A DNA stretch of 44,252 nucleotides from DATJFH01 sp035495815 (GTDB lineage: Bacteria; Acidobacteriota; Terriglobia; Bryobacterales; Bryobacteraceae), in contig DATJFH010000132.1 in the NCBI GenBank assembly GCA_035495815.1, positions 1 through 44,252 of the forward strand, written 5' to 3'. Positions within the stretch are counted from its first letter, which is position 1; each line of letters opens with the position of its first letter. Below the pieces are notes generated by a model, which was given only the letters and a program-made list of their open reading frames with translations, did no database searches and was not told the DNA's origin. Below, one piece after another: positions 16,404-24,082 of the stretch. The position numbers and the translations under genes are program-made.

Positions 16404-17236
16404 CAGGCCAGGCCGGCTTTCCGCATCACGGCGCGCGTAGTCTCCAGGCCCATTCTCGCGCCTTCCTCGGGCGGCATATCCTTGAGCCCGCGGCCGAAGA
16501 CTTCCGGGCTCACACCGTCGCTGTAGCCGATTTTCCGCAGGGCGTCGAAGAAACCGGGCAGGTCGATCACGCCCTCGCCCGGCATGAGTCGCTCGTTATC
16601 GCGGATCTCCTCGGGCGGGAGACGCGGCGAGTCGTTGACTTGAACGTGCACGATTCCGTCCTTCCCGGCGGCCAGGATGTCGGACGGGGCGGCGCCGGCA
16701 TGATGCCAGTGCCAGGAATCGAGCAGGAGGGCGACGTTCGGTCCGCATTCGCGCGCGAATTCCAGCATCTCGTCCATGCGCCAGATGAACTCGTGCGGCC
16801 GCTGCCTGCGGAGGTGCAGCGGGCCGAGGAATTCGAGGCCGAGCCGTACGTGCGAGCGAGCCAGCACGTTGGCGCAGGCCTGAAGGCGGGCTTTCCAGAT
16901 TTTTCGCAGCTCAGGCTTGGGGATGTCGCTCGAGGACGGAACCCAGGCGCTCATCCGTGGGCAACCGATGGCGGCGGCGAACTGCACGGCGGTCTCGAGC
17001 TTTGCCAGCCCGGCGCGGAATTCGGATTCGTCCTTGCGAAACTCGACGGGGAGCGCAATGACGGCCGGTTTCAGCTTCAGGCCGGCCAATAGCGCCCGGG
17101 TCGCCGCGGCCCCGGCTGGGAGCGCTTCCGTGATATTGACGTCCGTGCCGGGATAGCCGGTCTGATGGGCCAGTTCGGCGAAGGCCGGCCATTTGACTCG
17201 GCCCGCGACCAGGGTGCTTTGCAGCGAGATGTACAT
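16403..17236 (-). CDS. sugar isomerase/epimerase-like TIM-barrel protein
   Basis: A 277-residue xylose-isomerase-like (AP endonuclease 2) TIM barrel. The likely metal ligands are visible in order: Glu in L-G-L-E-F-L-G, Asp in L-L-L-D-S-W-H-W-H, His in V-H-V-Q-V-N-D and Glu in M-P-G-E-G-V-I-D-L. Relatives isomerise or epimerise sugars, inositols or hydroxypyruvate, so the substrate cannot be named. Its place directly before murQ suggests a role in handling an amino sugar or lactyl sugar, which is inference. I chose the ATG at 17236 (M-Y-I-S-L-Q-S-T); the longer in-frame start adds 14 unconserved residues. No Shine-Dalgarno sequence is evident, and a 10-bp palindrome CCGGCGCCGG lies just upstream (17243-17252). 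The gene follows the lipoprotein by 42 bases. Confidence 0.85.
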   Translation of the reverse strand: MYISLQSTLVAGRVKWPAFAELAHQTGYPGTDVNITEALPAGAAATRALLAGLKLKPAVIALPVEFRKDESEFRAGLAKLETAVQFAAAIGCPRMSAWVPSSSDIPKPELRKIWKARLQACANVLARSHVRLGLEFLGPLHLRRQRPHEFIWRMDEMLEFARECGPNVALLLDSWHWHHAGAAPSDILAAGKDGIVHVQVNDSPRLPPEEIRDNERLMPGEGVIDLPGFFDALRKIGYSDGVSPEVFGRGLKDMPPEEGARMGLETTRAVMRKAGLA

Positions 17237-17278
17237 ACTAAGCCGGCGCCGGTGCAAACACCCGGCAAAGCTTCCCAC

Positions 17279-17908
17279 CTACCTCATCGTTTCCAGGTAC
17301 TCGCCCGTGGTGGCGTCCACGAAAACCGAGTAGTTGCTGGTCCCGACCGATTCGCCCCAGATCACCCGCCAGGTCAGGTCGGGGAACTTGTTGTTGTGCT
17401 CGAGCAGAAAGACCACGCCTTTGTCGGGATTCGCCTTGATGTACTCGGCCGCCTTCTTTCCTTTCTTCACGGCTGTCTGATACGCGGCGTCGGAATCGAT
17501 CTTGAGCGCCTGAATGAGAAACGGCTTCACCGGACCCCGCGGACCGGACCAGCCCTCCTCGTTGCCGGCGAATACGCCCTTGTGCAGATTGCCGGGGGCC
17601 TCGATGGCGGACCAGGTGTAACTTCGCGCCCGCTGCTTTCCCGGAGACACAAAGGTCGCCTGCCAGGCCGCCGCCTTCCCTTCGACCTTCTTCACGTCGG
17701 GCAGGTTGATGCTGACCAGGCGGAGCGGCTGCAGATCGACCGCCCAGCCCCGGGCGGCGCTGTACATCTGGAAGAAGGCGGAATTGCCCGTAGTGGGCTC
17801 CGGCGGCGCAGGTGGCGCCTTGGCGACTTTTTTCGCCGGCTCGTCCGCGCAGGCGGAGAACAGCATCAGGATAGAAACAGTTGTGAATAGAAGGCGCGAC
17901 TTGATCAT
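17279..17908 (-). CDS. lipoprotein of unknown function, first gene of the mur operon
   Basis: A 209-residue exported protein with a lipoprotein-type signal sequence (MIKSRLLFTTVSILMLFSAC; lipid-modified Cys at position 20). A Pro/Lys/Ala linker follows, then a globular domain of about 165 residues. The C-terminal V-F-V-D-A-T-T-G-E-Y-L resembles the end of a PepSY-like unit, but I cannot assign the domain with confidence. It probably sits in the periplasm, anchored to a membrane. It starts the minus-strand run that continues through the TIM barrel, murQ, murA and rhodanese, and is divergent from the TPR gene across 69 bases. Confidence 0.75.
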   Translation of the reverse strand: MIKSRLLFTTVSILMLFSACADEPAKKVAKAPPAPPEPTTGNSAFFQMYSAARGWAVDLQPLRLVSINLPDVKKVEGKAAAWQATFVSPGKQRARSYTWSAIEAPGNLHKGVFAGNEEGWSGPRGPVKPFLIQALKIDSDAAYQTAVKKGKKAAEYIKANPDKGVVFLLEHNNKFPDLTWRVIWGESVGTSNYSVFVDATTGEYLETMR

Positions 17909-17945
17909 TGAATTCGCCGGATAAGCAGATCCCAGTGTACCGCGC

Positions 17946-17951
17946 TAGAAT
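17946..17951 (+). promoter_or_regulatory. putative -10 element of the TPR gene
   Basis: TAGAAT lies 26 bases upstream of the ATG at 17978, inside the 69-base divergent intergenic region. The corresponding -35 position is not recognisable. A strong ribosome-binding site (AGGGAGG) follows at about 17961-17967. Confidence 0.3.
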
Positions 17952-17977
17952 AAAGGCGACTAGGGAGGCGCCGTAAT

Positions 17978-19309
17978 ATGGCCCGACTAACGAGCATACG
18001 CACCGTTCTTGGCCTGACGATAGGCTTTGTCAGTTTCCTTTCCCCGGTTTTCAGCCAACAAGCGCAACAACAGCCCTCGCCGGAGCCCTCGACACCGACG
18101 GCTCCAGGGAACAACCCCGGTTCGACGAACACGCCGGGCAGAAACCCGTTCCCGGGGACGAATCCGAGGCCGACGAATCCCAACGAGCAGATGAATCGCT
18201 TTCCGGAGCAGCCGCGGCCCATCTTTCTTTCGGGCAAGGTGATGCTGGACGACGGCACGCCGCCGCCGGATTCGGTCGTGATCGAGCGGGTTTGCAACGG
18301 GAACCCGCGCGCCGAAGCCTATACCGATTCCAAGGGACGGTTTAGTTTTCAGCTCGGCCAGAATCAGGGTGTGATGCAGGACGCGAGCATGAGCTCGAAC
18401 CGGGGCGATTTCGGCGGCTTGGGAAACGCCGGTGGTTTCGGGGGCATGAACCAGTCCGACATGGGCGGATTCGGCACGCGGGGAGGCGGAATCTCCGAGC
18501 GCGACCTGATGGGCTGCGAGATACGGGCGGCGCTGCCGGGCTTCCGGTCCGACGTTGTGAGCCTGAGCGGACGGCGGGCGTTCGACAATCCCGACATCGG
18601 CACGATCGTTCTGCATCGCATGGGAAACGTGGAAGGGCTGACGATCAGCGCGACCAGCCTGCAGGCTCCCAAGGACGCCAAGAAAGCGTACGAGAAGAGC
18701 CGCGATCTGCTGAAGAAGAAGAAGACGCAGGAAGCGGAGAAGGAGTTGGAGAAGGCGGTCGAGATCTATCCGAAGTATTCGGTGGCCTGGTATCAGTTGG
18801 GCCTGGTGCGCGAAGGCCGCAATGACGTGGAGGGCGCGCGGAAAGCGTATGGGTCCGCGCTGGCGGCGGACGCGAAGTTCGTCAAACCCTACCATCAACT
18901 GGCGGGGCTGTCATTAAAGGAGCAGAAATGGCAGGACGTCGCCGATACCACCGGGCGGCTGATCAAGCTAGACCCGGTTGATTATCCGGACGCCTACTTC
19001 TACAACTCGGTCGCCAATTACTACTTGAAGAATTACGACGCAGCCGAGAAAAGCGTGCGCGAAGCGCAAAAGCTGGACTCACGCAACCGGATACCGAAGA
19101 CGAACCAGCTGCTGGGTGTGATTCTGGCGGAGAAGCAGGACTTCGCAGGCGCCGCGGAACAGATCAAGAAGTACCTAACATTTTTACCCGAGGGCAAGGA
19201 AGCGGAGACGGCGAAGAAACAGCTGGTCGAACTCGAAAAACTGACTTCCAACACCGCTCCCGCCCAGGGTCAGCAGCAGGAAGAGAAGACGCAGGACGAC
19301 AAGCCGTAG
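17978..19309 (+). CDS. secreted TPR protein with N-terminal carboxypeptidase-regulatory-like domain
   Basis: A 443-residue exported protein. Signal peptide about 1-26 (ends V-F-S-Q), a Gln/Pro/Asn-rich linker to about residue 75, then a domain starting L-S-G-K-V-M-L-D-D-G-T-P-P-P with T-D-S-K-G-R-F-S-F, which is the regulatory-like Ig fold. A Gly/Met/Asn/Phe-rich insert (about 132-172) interrupts that fold before it resumes with G-C-E-I-R-A-A-L-P-G-F. Residues about 225-420 are four or more tetratricopeptide repeats, for example W-Y-Q-L-G-L-V-R-E-G and A-Y-F-Y-N-S-V-A-N-Y-Y. The tail is Gln/Glu/Lys-rich. It is probably a periplasmic scaffold; the partner is unknown. Strong ribosome-binding site AGGGAGG before the ATG. 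Confidence 0.88.
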   Translation: MARLTSIRTVLGLTIGFVSFLSPVFSQQAQQQPSPEPSTPTAPGNNPGSTNTPGRNPFPGTNPRPTNPNEQMNRFPEQPRPIFLSGKVMLDDGTPPPDSVVIERVCNGNPRAEAYTDSKGRFSFQLGQNQGVMQDASMSSNRGDFGGLGNAGGFGGMNQSDMGGFGTRGGGISERDLMGCEIRAALPGFRSDVVSLSGRRAFDNPDIGTIVLHRMGNVEGLTISATSLQAPKDAKKAYEKSRDLLKKKKTQEAEKELEKAVEIYPKYSVAWYQLGLVREGRNDVEGARKAYGSALAADAKFVKPYHQLAGLSLKEQKWQDVADTTGRLIKLDPVDYPDAYFYNSVANYYLKNYDAAEKSVREAQKLDSRNRIPKTNQLLGVILAEKQDFAGAAEQIKKYLTFLPEGKEAETAKKQLVELEKLTSNTAPAQGQQQEEKTQDDKP

Positions 19310-19315
19310 GCCTGA

Positions 19316-19603
19316 CTAGGTTCGTCTGCGCACGGTCAGCGCGACCGAGGAAGCCTCGCGGCGTGTCCCACCGACACTCGGCTCGCTCTGTTTTCGCCTG
19401 GCGGCAACCGGCTTAGGGGCTATCTGCTGAGGAAGCGGCTTCACCTCATACTCATAAATCCCGAAACGGGGTGGTACGCCCCGGGACGGATTCCCGGCCT
19501 GGGGCTCCGCGATCACGGTCTTGGCCAGAATCTCCCAGTTCTCTTCGATGGTGTCCCCGATGTTCTTGTTGGAGCGGCTGCGGATGCTCTTTGTGAAGCT
19601 CAT
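19316..19603 (-). CDS. hypothetical protein, 95 aa
   Basis: A short, basic, unrecognised protein. The N-terminal 35 residues (S-F-T-K-S-I-R-S-R-S-N and I-E-E-N-W-E-I-L-A-K-T-V) look foldable; the rest is Pro/Arg/Lys/Ser-rich and probably disordered. There is no signal peptide or membrane segment. AGGA about 11 bases upstream of the ATG is a plausible ribosome-binding site. It is convergent with the TPR gene (6 bases between stops) and divergent from the methyltransferase-like gene. It could be spurious, but it fills the space neatly. Confidence 0.5.
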   Translation of the reverse strand: MSFTKSIRSRSNKNIGDTIEENWEILAKTVIAEPQAGNPSRGVPPRFGIYEYEVKPLPQQIAPKPVAARRKQSEPSVGGTRREASSVALTVRRRT

Positions 19604-19738
19604 TCAGGCGTAATCCTAGCATAATTGCCGTCCAAGCGGGTGAAAACTCCGGCTCGCGGAAAAGGTATTTTCCAAAGTGCGCGCGCAGGCGACAAGCGGC
19701 GCGGCTTGGAGGTCGCGAAATGGCTATCATGGCTCTGG

Positions 19739-20302
19739 ATGAAGTTCGACCTGCTGCGCTTCACCGCATTTTGCGCCTATCTTGCGGCCTGGCTCGTCTT
19801 CGCCGTGGGGGCGGCCGCGACCGGCATACCCCGAATGCAGCGGTTCGTGGAAGCCCCGGCCAGAATGAAACCGGCGGTTATCATCGGGACAGTGCTGCAG
19901 ATCGCCTCCGCCTGCGTTATCACCTTCAACCTTGGCGACGGACCGCTCAGGCCGAAGTCTTTCGAACTGGCCACGGTGGTTTTCCTCGCGCCTTTCGCGG
20001 CCGCTCTGTTTGTCGCGGCGCTTCGCTCCGCTCCGCGTCGCGGCAGCAAGGACCGGCTGGTGACGAGCGGCGCCTACGCCTGGGTGCGGCATCCGATCTA
20101 CCTGGCGTTTTTCGCCATGCTTCTCGCTACAGGCTTGCTGGCATCCGCCGGCCCGGCGCTCCTGCTATCGGCGGGCATGTACCTGGCGGGCTGCGAATTG
20201 CGCATAGCCTCGGAAGAGGCGGATCTGGAGCAGACGTTTCGAGGGGAATACGAGCAGTACCGGCTCCGCACCCGCTGGCGCTATCTTCCCGGCCTGCGCT
20301 GA
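19739..20302 (+). CDS. isoprenylcysteine carboxyl methyltransferase-like integral membrane protein
   Basis: A 187-residue protein with about four or five hydrophobic segments. The C-terminal part has the conserved G-A-Y-A-W-V-R-H-P-I-Y motif and a following E-E-x2-L-E-x-x-F-x-x-E-Y-x-x-Y pattern (E-E-A-D-L-E-Q-T-F-R-G-E-Y-E-Q-Y). These mark the ICMT/phospholipid-methyltransferase superfamily, which uses S-adenosylmethionine at the membrane. Bacterial members rarely have a known substrate. The start is uncertain: the ATG at 19739 begins the first membrane segment but lacks a good Shine-Dalgarno sequence, while GGAGG at about 19709-19713 sits before an out-of-frame ATG at 19720. In-frame non-ATG starts upstream are possible. 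Confidence 0.8.
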   Translation: MKFDLLRFTAFCAYLAAWLVFAVGAAATGIPRMQRFVEAPARMKPAVIIGTVLQIASACVITFNLGDGPLRPKSFELATVVFLAPFAAALFVAALRSAPRRGSKDRLVTSGAYAWVRHPIYLAFFAMLLATGLLASAGPALLLSAGMYLAGCELRIASEEADLEQTFRGEYEQYRLRTRWRYLPGLR

Positions 20303-20345
20303 CGGTTGGCTTCCAAACTTCGTATCGGATCCCGTCACGCTGTTG

Positions 20346-20351
20346 TATGAT
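20346..20351 (+). promoter_or_regulatory. putative -10 element of TonB-type receptor copy 2
   Basis: TATGAT preceded by TTG lies 55 bases upstream of the TTG start at 20407. No convincing -35 hexamer is visible at 16-18 bases. Confidence 0.35.
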
Positions 20352-20406
20352 GTAGGGCGATTCAGGGGAAATCCAGGTACAAATCTCTTCTTCACTGGAG
20401 GTCGTT

Positions 20407-23400
20407 TTGCGTTCTCTCTTACTGGCCGCTTTTTCCGTTTCGGTGGCGATGGCGCAAGTGGATACGGGCGGTATTTCCGGAGTGGTCTCCGATAGTTCCG
20501 GCGCGGTAATCCCCGGTGTCCAGGTCCAGATCGTGCAGGAGAGCACGAACGTCCGGACAGACCTGGCCACCAACGCGTCCGGATTTTACGCCGCGCCGTC
20601 TCTGCGGCCGGGCGCGTACCGTATTCAGGTCACGAAGGAGGGGTTCCGGGCGGAGCGCCGGACAGGAATCGAGCTGCGCGTCCAGGACCGGCTGGAAATC
20701 AATTTCCAGCTCGAAGTGGGAACGGCTTCGGCGGAAGTGACGGTATCGGCCGCCGCCCCGCTACTCGAATCGGAGACTTCGTCGCTCGGCCAGGTGATCG
20801 AAGAGAAGACCATCACGGATCTCCCGCTGAACGGTCGGAACTTCATCCAGCTGGCCACGCTCGGCGCCGGAACCCTGCCCTCGACGCGAACCGCCGAGCG
20901 GGACAGCTTCATCTCCAACGGCGCGCGCGGCGTGCAGAACAGCTACCTGCTCGATGGAATCGACAACCGCAACCGGATTCTGGGTTTTGACAAGAACTCC
21001 GCTCAGATCATACAGCCCATCATCGACGGTATTCAGGAGTTCAAGGTCCAGACCTCGACCTTCTCGGCGGAGTTCGGCCAGGCAGCCGGCGGCGTGGTCA
21101 ACGTGACGATGAAAGCAGGCACGAACAGCCTTCACGGCAGCCTGTTCGAATTCCTGCGTAATTCGCAGCTGGACGCGACGCCCTATTTCCAGCCCTCGGG
21201 AAAGCCGCAGTTCATCCAGAACCAGTTCGGCGCAACCGTCGGCGGTCCGGTCATCAGGGACCGCACGTTTTTCTTCGGAAGCTGGCAGTCCACACGGGAA
21301 CTGAGCGCGGCGCCGCAGATTTCCTCGACGCCCACGCCGCAGTTGCGTCAGGGAATTTTTTCGAGCCGGGTCAACGATCCGGTGACGAAGCAGCCCTTTG
21401 CGAACAATACCATCCCGGCCAGCCAGTGGGATCCGGTATCGGCAAAGCTGTTTGCGCTTTACCCGCTGCCGAATCTGCCCGGCGCGGTGCGCAATTTTTA
21501 TTACAACCCAAAGGAAGTTCTCTCCGCCGACGCGTATAACGTCCGCATCGATCACCGTATCGGCTCGCGGGACTCGATCTTCGGCCGGATCTCGCAAACC
21601 TGGAACCGGAACCGGCTTCCCACAGTCATGCCCGAGCCCGCCAACCAGCCGGGCGCCACCGACCTCAAGGCGCGGCAGTTGATGTTGAGCGAGACTCATA
21701 CTATTTCGCCGAACAAGGTGAACGAATTCCGTGTAGGCTTCGTGTTTACGAGCGAGAACCAGGACGTGCTCTCCCCGCGGCTGTTCGACCAGTATGGAAT
21801 CAAGGGCACGGTCGAGGCGCCGAGGATCAAGGGGCTGCCTCAATTCACCATTACAGGTCTGAGCACGCTGGGGACCGCCGCGCCGGGCGCCGCGCCTATT
21901 CCGGCCTCGGGCAGCGGCAACTTCCCGCTGGAAAAAACCGGCAAGATCTGGCAGATCCTGGACAACGTCTCCTGGATCCGCAGCCGGCACACCATCAAGT
22001 TCGGCGTGGATCTGCAGCGGGTCACACTGTTCGCCTACGCCACCAACTCGGCGCGTCCCAATTTCACTTTCAATGGAACCTATACCGGCCAGGGGGCGGG
22101 GGACTTTCTGCTGGGCTACATCAACACGACGTCAACCTCGCAGCAGCAGCTGGACACGCTCCAGCAGTACATTTATAACGGCTACGTGCAGGACGACTGG
22201 AAAGTATCGGGCAAGTTGACGTTGAACCTGGGGCTGCGCTACGAAGTCCCGACGCCCTTCTTCGAGGAGTTCGACCGCATGTCGAACTTCGTGCTCGAGG
22301 ACGGACCCTGCCACCTGCAGCTGATTCAGGTAACCGACCGAGGCCGCTGCGGCGTGGGCCGGTCGCTGACGCGCACCGACACCAACAACTTCGCCCCGCG
22401 AGCAGGCCTGGCGTACCAGATCTCGGGCAAGACCGTGATCCGCAGCGGGTTCGGCGTGTTCTACGGGCGCGACGAGAACTACGGTGTCGCCGGAAGGCTG
22501 ACCAATAATCCGCCGTTCGTCCCCAACGCCACCTTCGTGGGCGATCAGACGAATCCGGCGTTTCTGCTCCGCGACGGATTTCCCGCCAACGCGCTGAGCC
22601 TGGCCAGCAACGGGCTCAACGTGATCAACTTCCCGTTCAATTTCCTGACCCCCTACGTGGAACAGTGGAACCTGAACGTGCAGCGGGAGCTGGGCGGAAA
22701 TTTCATGGCGCAAGCCGGCTACACGGGGTCGGGTGCGCATAAGCTTTCGGGTTTGACGAATTACAACCAGCCATTTCCCGGAACAGGAAACGTCAACGCG
22801 CGCCGGCCCTATCAGGGCTATGCGACGATCAACAGCTACAATCCGTTCATCAACTCCACCTACCACGCTCTGCTGGCGAAGCTGGAACGCCGCTTTGCCA
22901 AGGGGATGACGCTGCTGGCGTCCTTCACCTACGGCCACTCGATCGATGGAGGGCCCAGCGCCAACGATCAGAACGACCCCGGACCGCAGGATGCGCGGAA
23001 TCTGAAAGCACAGAAGGGGTCATCCAATTTCGACGTGCGGCGCCGGTTCGTGGTAAGCGGCTTCTACCAGCTGCCGTTCGGCCGGGCGAAGGGCGTGCTG
23101 CCGTCGCTGGCGCGGAACTGGCAGATTTCCGGCATCCTGTCGATGCAGACGGGACAGCCTTTCACGGTGACGTCGAGCACCGACCCCAGCGGGACGGGCG
23201 TCACGGCGCGTCCCAACCGGCTGCGTGACGGCGCGCTCCCGTCCGATCAGCGAGGTCCGACCCACTGGTTCGACCAGACCGCGTTCGCGCCGCCGGGTTG
23301 TGTCTGCTTCGGGAACTCCGGACGCGAGATTCTCCGGGCGCCCGGCTTCGGCAATCTGGACTTCAGCGTCAGCCGCGATTTCCACTTCCGGGAACGCTTC

Positions 23401-23553
23401 CGGCTTCAAATGCGCGGCGAGGCGTTCAACCTGTTCAACCATCCGAACTTCGGCTTGCCGGCCGCGTCGATCGGAGCGCCGGGCGTAGGCATCATCGGAA
23501 CCGTCGTAAACCCGGAAAGGCAGATCCAGGCGGCAATGAAACTGTACTTTTAG
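20407..23553 (+). CDS. TonB-dependent receptor-like protein with carboxypeptidase-regulatory domain (copy 2)
   Basis: A 1048-residue outer-membrane receptor-like protein. The start is TTG, well supported by GGAGG at 20397-20401 and a signal peptide that begins there (L-L-L-A-A-F-S-V-S-V-A-M-A-Q). The regulatory-like domain spans about 20-105 (G-G-I-S-G-V-V-S-D-S-S-G-A-V-I-P-G). The plug covers about 115-235, including L-P-L-N-G-R-N-F-I-Q-L and Y-L-L-D-G-I-D-N-R-N. A barrel follows and ends in Phe (M-K-L-Y-F). The plug motif L-N-G-R-N-F is the form common in acidobacterial Oar-like receptors. The ligand is unknown. The gene has its own promoter, and a VOC gene follows after 50 bases, possibly in the same transcript. 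Confidence 0.9.
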   Translation: MRSLLLAAFSVSVAMAQVDTGGISGVVSDSSGAVIPGVQVQIVQESTNVRTDLATNASGFYAAPSLRPGAYRIQVTKEGFRAERRTGIELRVQDRLEINFQLEVGTASAEVTVSAAAPLLESETSSLGQVIEEKTITDLPLNGRNFIQLATLGAGTLPSTRTAERDSFISNGARGVQNSYLLDGIDNRNRILGFDKNSAQIIQPIIDGIQEFKVQTSTFSAEFGQAAGGVVNVTMKAGTNSLHGSLFEFLRNSQLDATPYFQPSGKPQFIQNQFGATVGGPVIRDRTFFFGSWQSTRELSAAPQISSTPTPQLRQGIFSSRVNDPVTKQPFANNTIPASQWDPVSAKLFALYPLPNLPGAVRNFYYNPKEVLSADAYNVRIDHRIGSRDSIFGRISQTWNRNRLPTVMPEPANQPGATDLKARQLMLSETHTISPNKVNEFRVGFVFTSENQDVLSPRLFDQYGIKGTVEAPRIKGLPQFTITGLSTLGTAAPGAAPIPASGSGNFPLEKTGKIWQILDNVSWIRSRHTIKFGVDLQRVTLFAYATNSARPNFTFNGTYTGQGAGDFLLGYINTTSTSQQQLDTLQQYIYNGYVQDDWKVSGKLTLNLGLRYEVPTPFFEEFDRMSNFVLEDGPCHLQLIQVTDRGRCGVGRSLTRTDTNNFAPRAGLAYQISGKTVIRSGFGVFYGRDENYGVAGRLTNNPPFVPNATFVGDQTNPAFLLRDGFPANALSLASNGLNVINFPFNFLTPYVEQWNLNVQRELGGNFMAQAGYTGSGAHKLSGLTNYNQPFPGTGNVNARRPYQGYATINSYNPFINSTYHALLAKLERRFAKGMTLLASFTYGHSIDGGPSANDQNDPGPQDARNLKAQKGSSNFDVRRRFVVSGFYQLPFGRAKGVLPSLARNWQISGILSMQTGQPFTVTSSTDPSGTGVTARPNRLRDGALPSDQRGPTHWFDQTAFAPPGCVCFGNSGREILRAPGFGNLDFSVSRDFHFRERFRLQMRGEAFNLFNHPNFGLPAASIGAPGVGIIGTVVNPERQIQAAMKLYF

Positions 23554-23603
23554 TTTGTCGATTTCGGGCGTCCTCAATCGTCATAATGAACGGAGGAGAA
23601 CTT

Positions 23604-23972
23604 ATGGCAAACGCTTTCGTACACGTTGAACTGAATACCACGGACCTGGATAAAGCCAAAGGCTTCTACGGCAAGCTTTTCAACTGGAAACTGGAAGATC
23701 TGCCGATGGAGGGCATGGTCTACACGATCATCAAGCCCGAAAACGGAACGGGCGGCGGCATGATGAAGCACCCCATGCCGGGCGCGCCGTCCTTCTGGCT
23801 TCCCTATGTCGAGGTTGCCGACATCAAGGAATCGACCGAGAAGGCCAGGTCGCTCGGCGCCAAACTGATTCGGGACGTCACGGAAGTGCCGGGGATGGGC
23901 TGGCTGAGCATCTTCACCGATCCCACCGGCGCCACGCTGGGCATGTGGCAGCCGAAAATGCCGGGTAAGTAA
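23604..23972 (+). CDS. VOC (glyoxalase/bleomycin-resistance fold) family protein
   Basis: A 122-residue cytoplasmic protein with two beta-alpha-beta-beta-beta modules. The first is F-V-H-V-E-L-N-T-T-D-L-D-K-A-K-G-F-Y-G, the second W-L-P-Y-V-E-V-A-D-I-K-E-S. It ends F-T-D-P-T-G-A-T-L-G-M-W. Possible metal ligands are His7 and the C-terminal acidic/His positions, but a full metal set is not obvious. It matches the subgroup annotated as VOC family proteins of unknown enzymatic role. The ATG is preceded by a very good ribosome-binding site (GGAGGAG). It may be co-transcribed with the upstream receptor, although CATAAT at 23582 could serve as its own -10. Confidence 0.88.
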   Translation: MANAFVHVELNTTDLDKAKGFYGKLFNWKLEDLPMEGMVYTIIKPENGTGGGMMKHPMPGAPSFWLPYVEVADIKESTEKARSLGAKLIRDVTEVPGMGWLSIFTDPTGATLGMWQPKMPGK

Positions 23973-24047
23973 TCGCGAAACCCGAGCGTCCGGCCGGCAT
24001 CCGGTCAGGCGGGGCAGCAGTCCCACGCCGCGGCGTTTAACGCTATC

Positions 24048-24082
24048 TTTGAAACAGTTCCTTTTGGAGGAAGTTTCAAATG
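24048..24082 (+). promoter_or_regulatory. hairpin that sequesters the ribosome-binding site of the S9 peptidase gene
   Basis: TTTGAAAC (24048-24055) is perfectly complementary to GTTTCAAA (24073-24080). After a 2-base bulge (AG), TTCCT (24058-24062) pairs with AGGAA (24068-24072) around a 5-base TTTGG loop. The 13-bp stem thus holds most of the Shine-Dalgarno GGAGG (24066-24070), and its last base is the A of the ATG start codon (24080). In mRNA this should block ribosome access until opened by temperature, a protein or a ligand. The AU-rich lower stem is thermometer-like. As DNA the same arms could instead be an operator; the position around the start codon favours an RNA role. The transcription start is not known. 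Confidence 0.65.
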
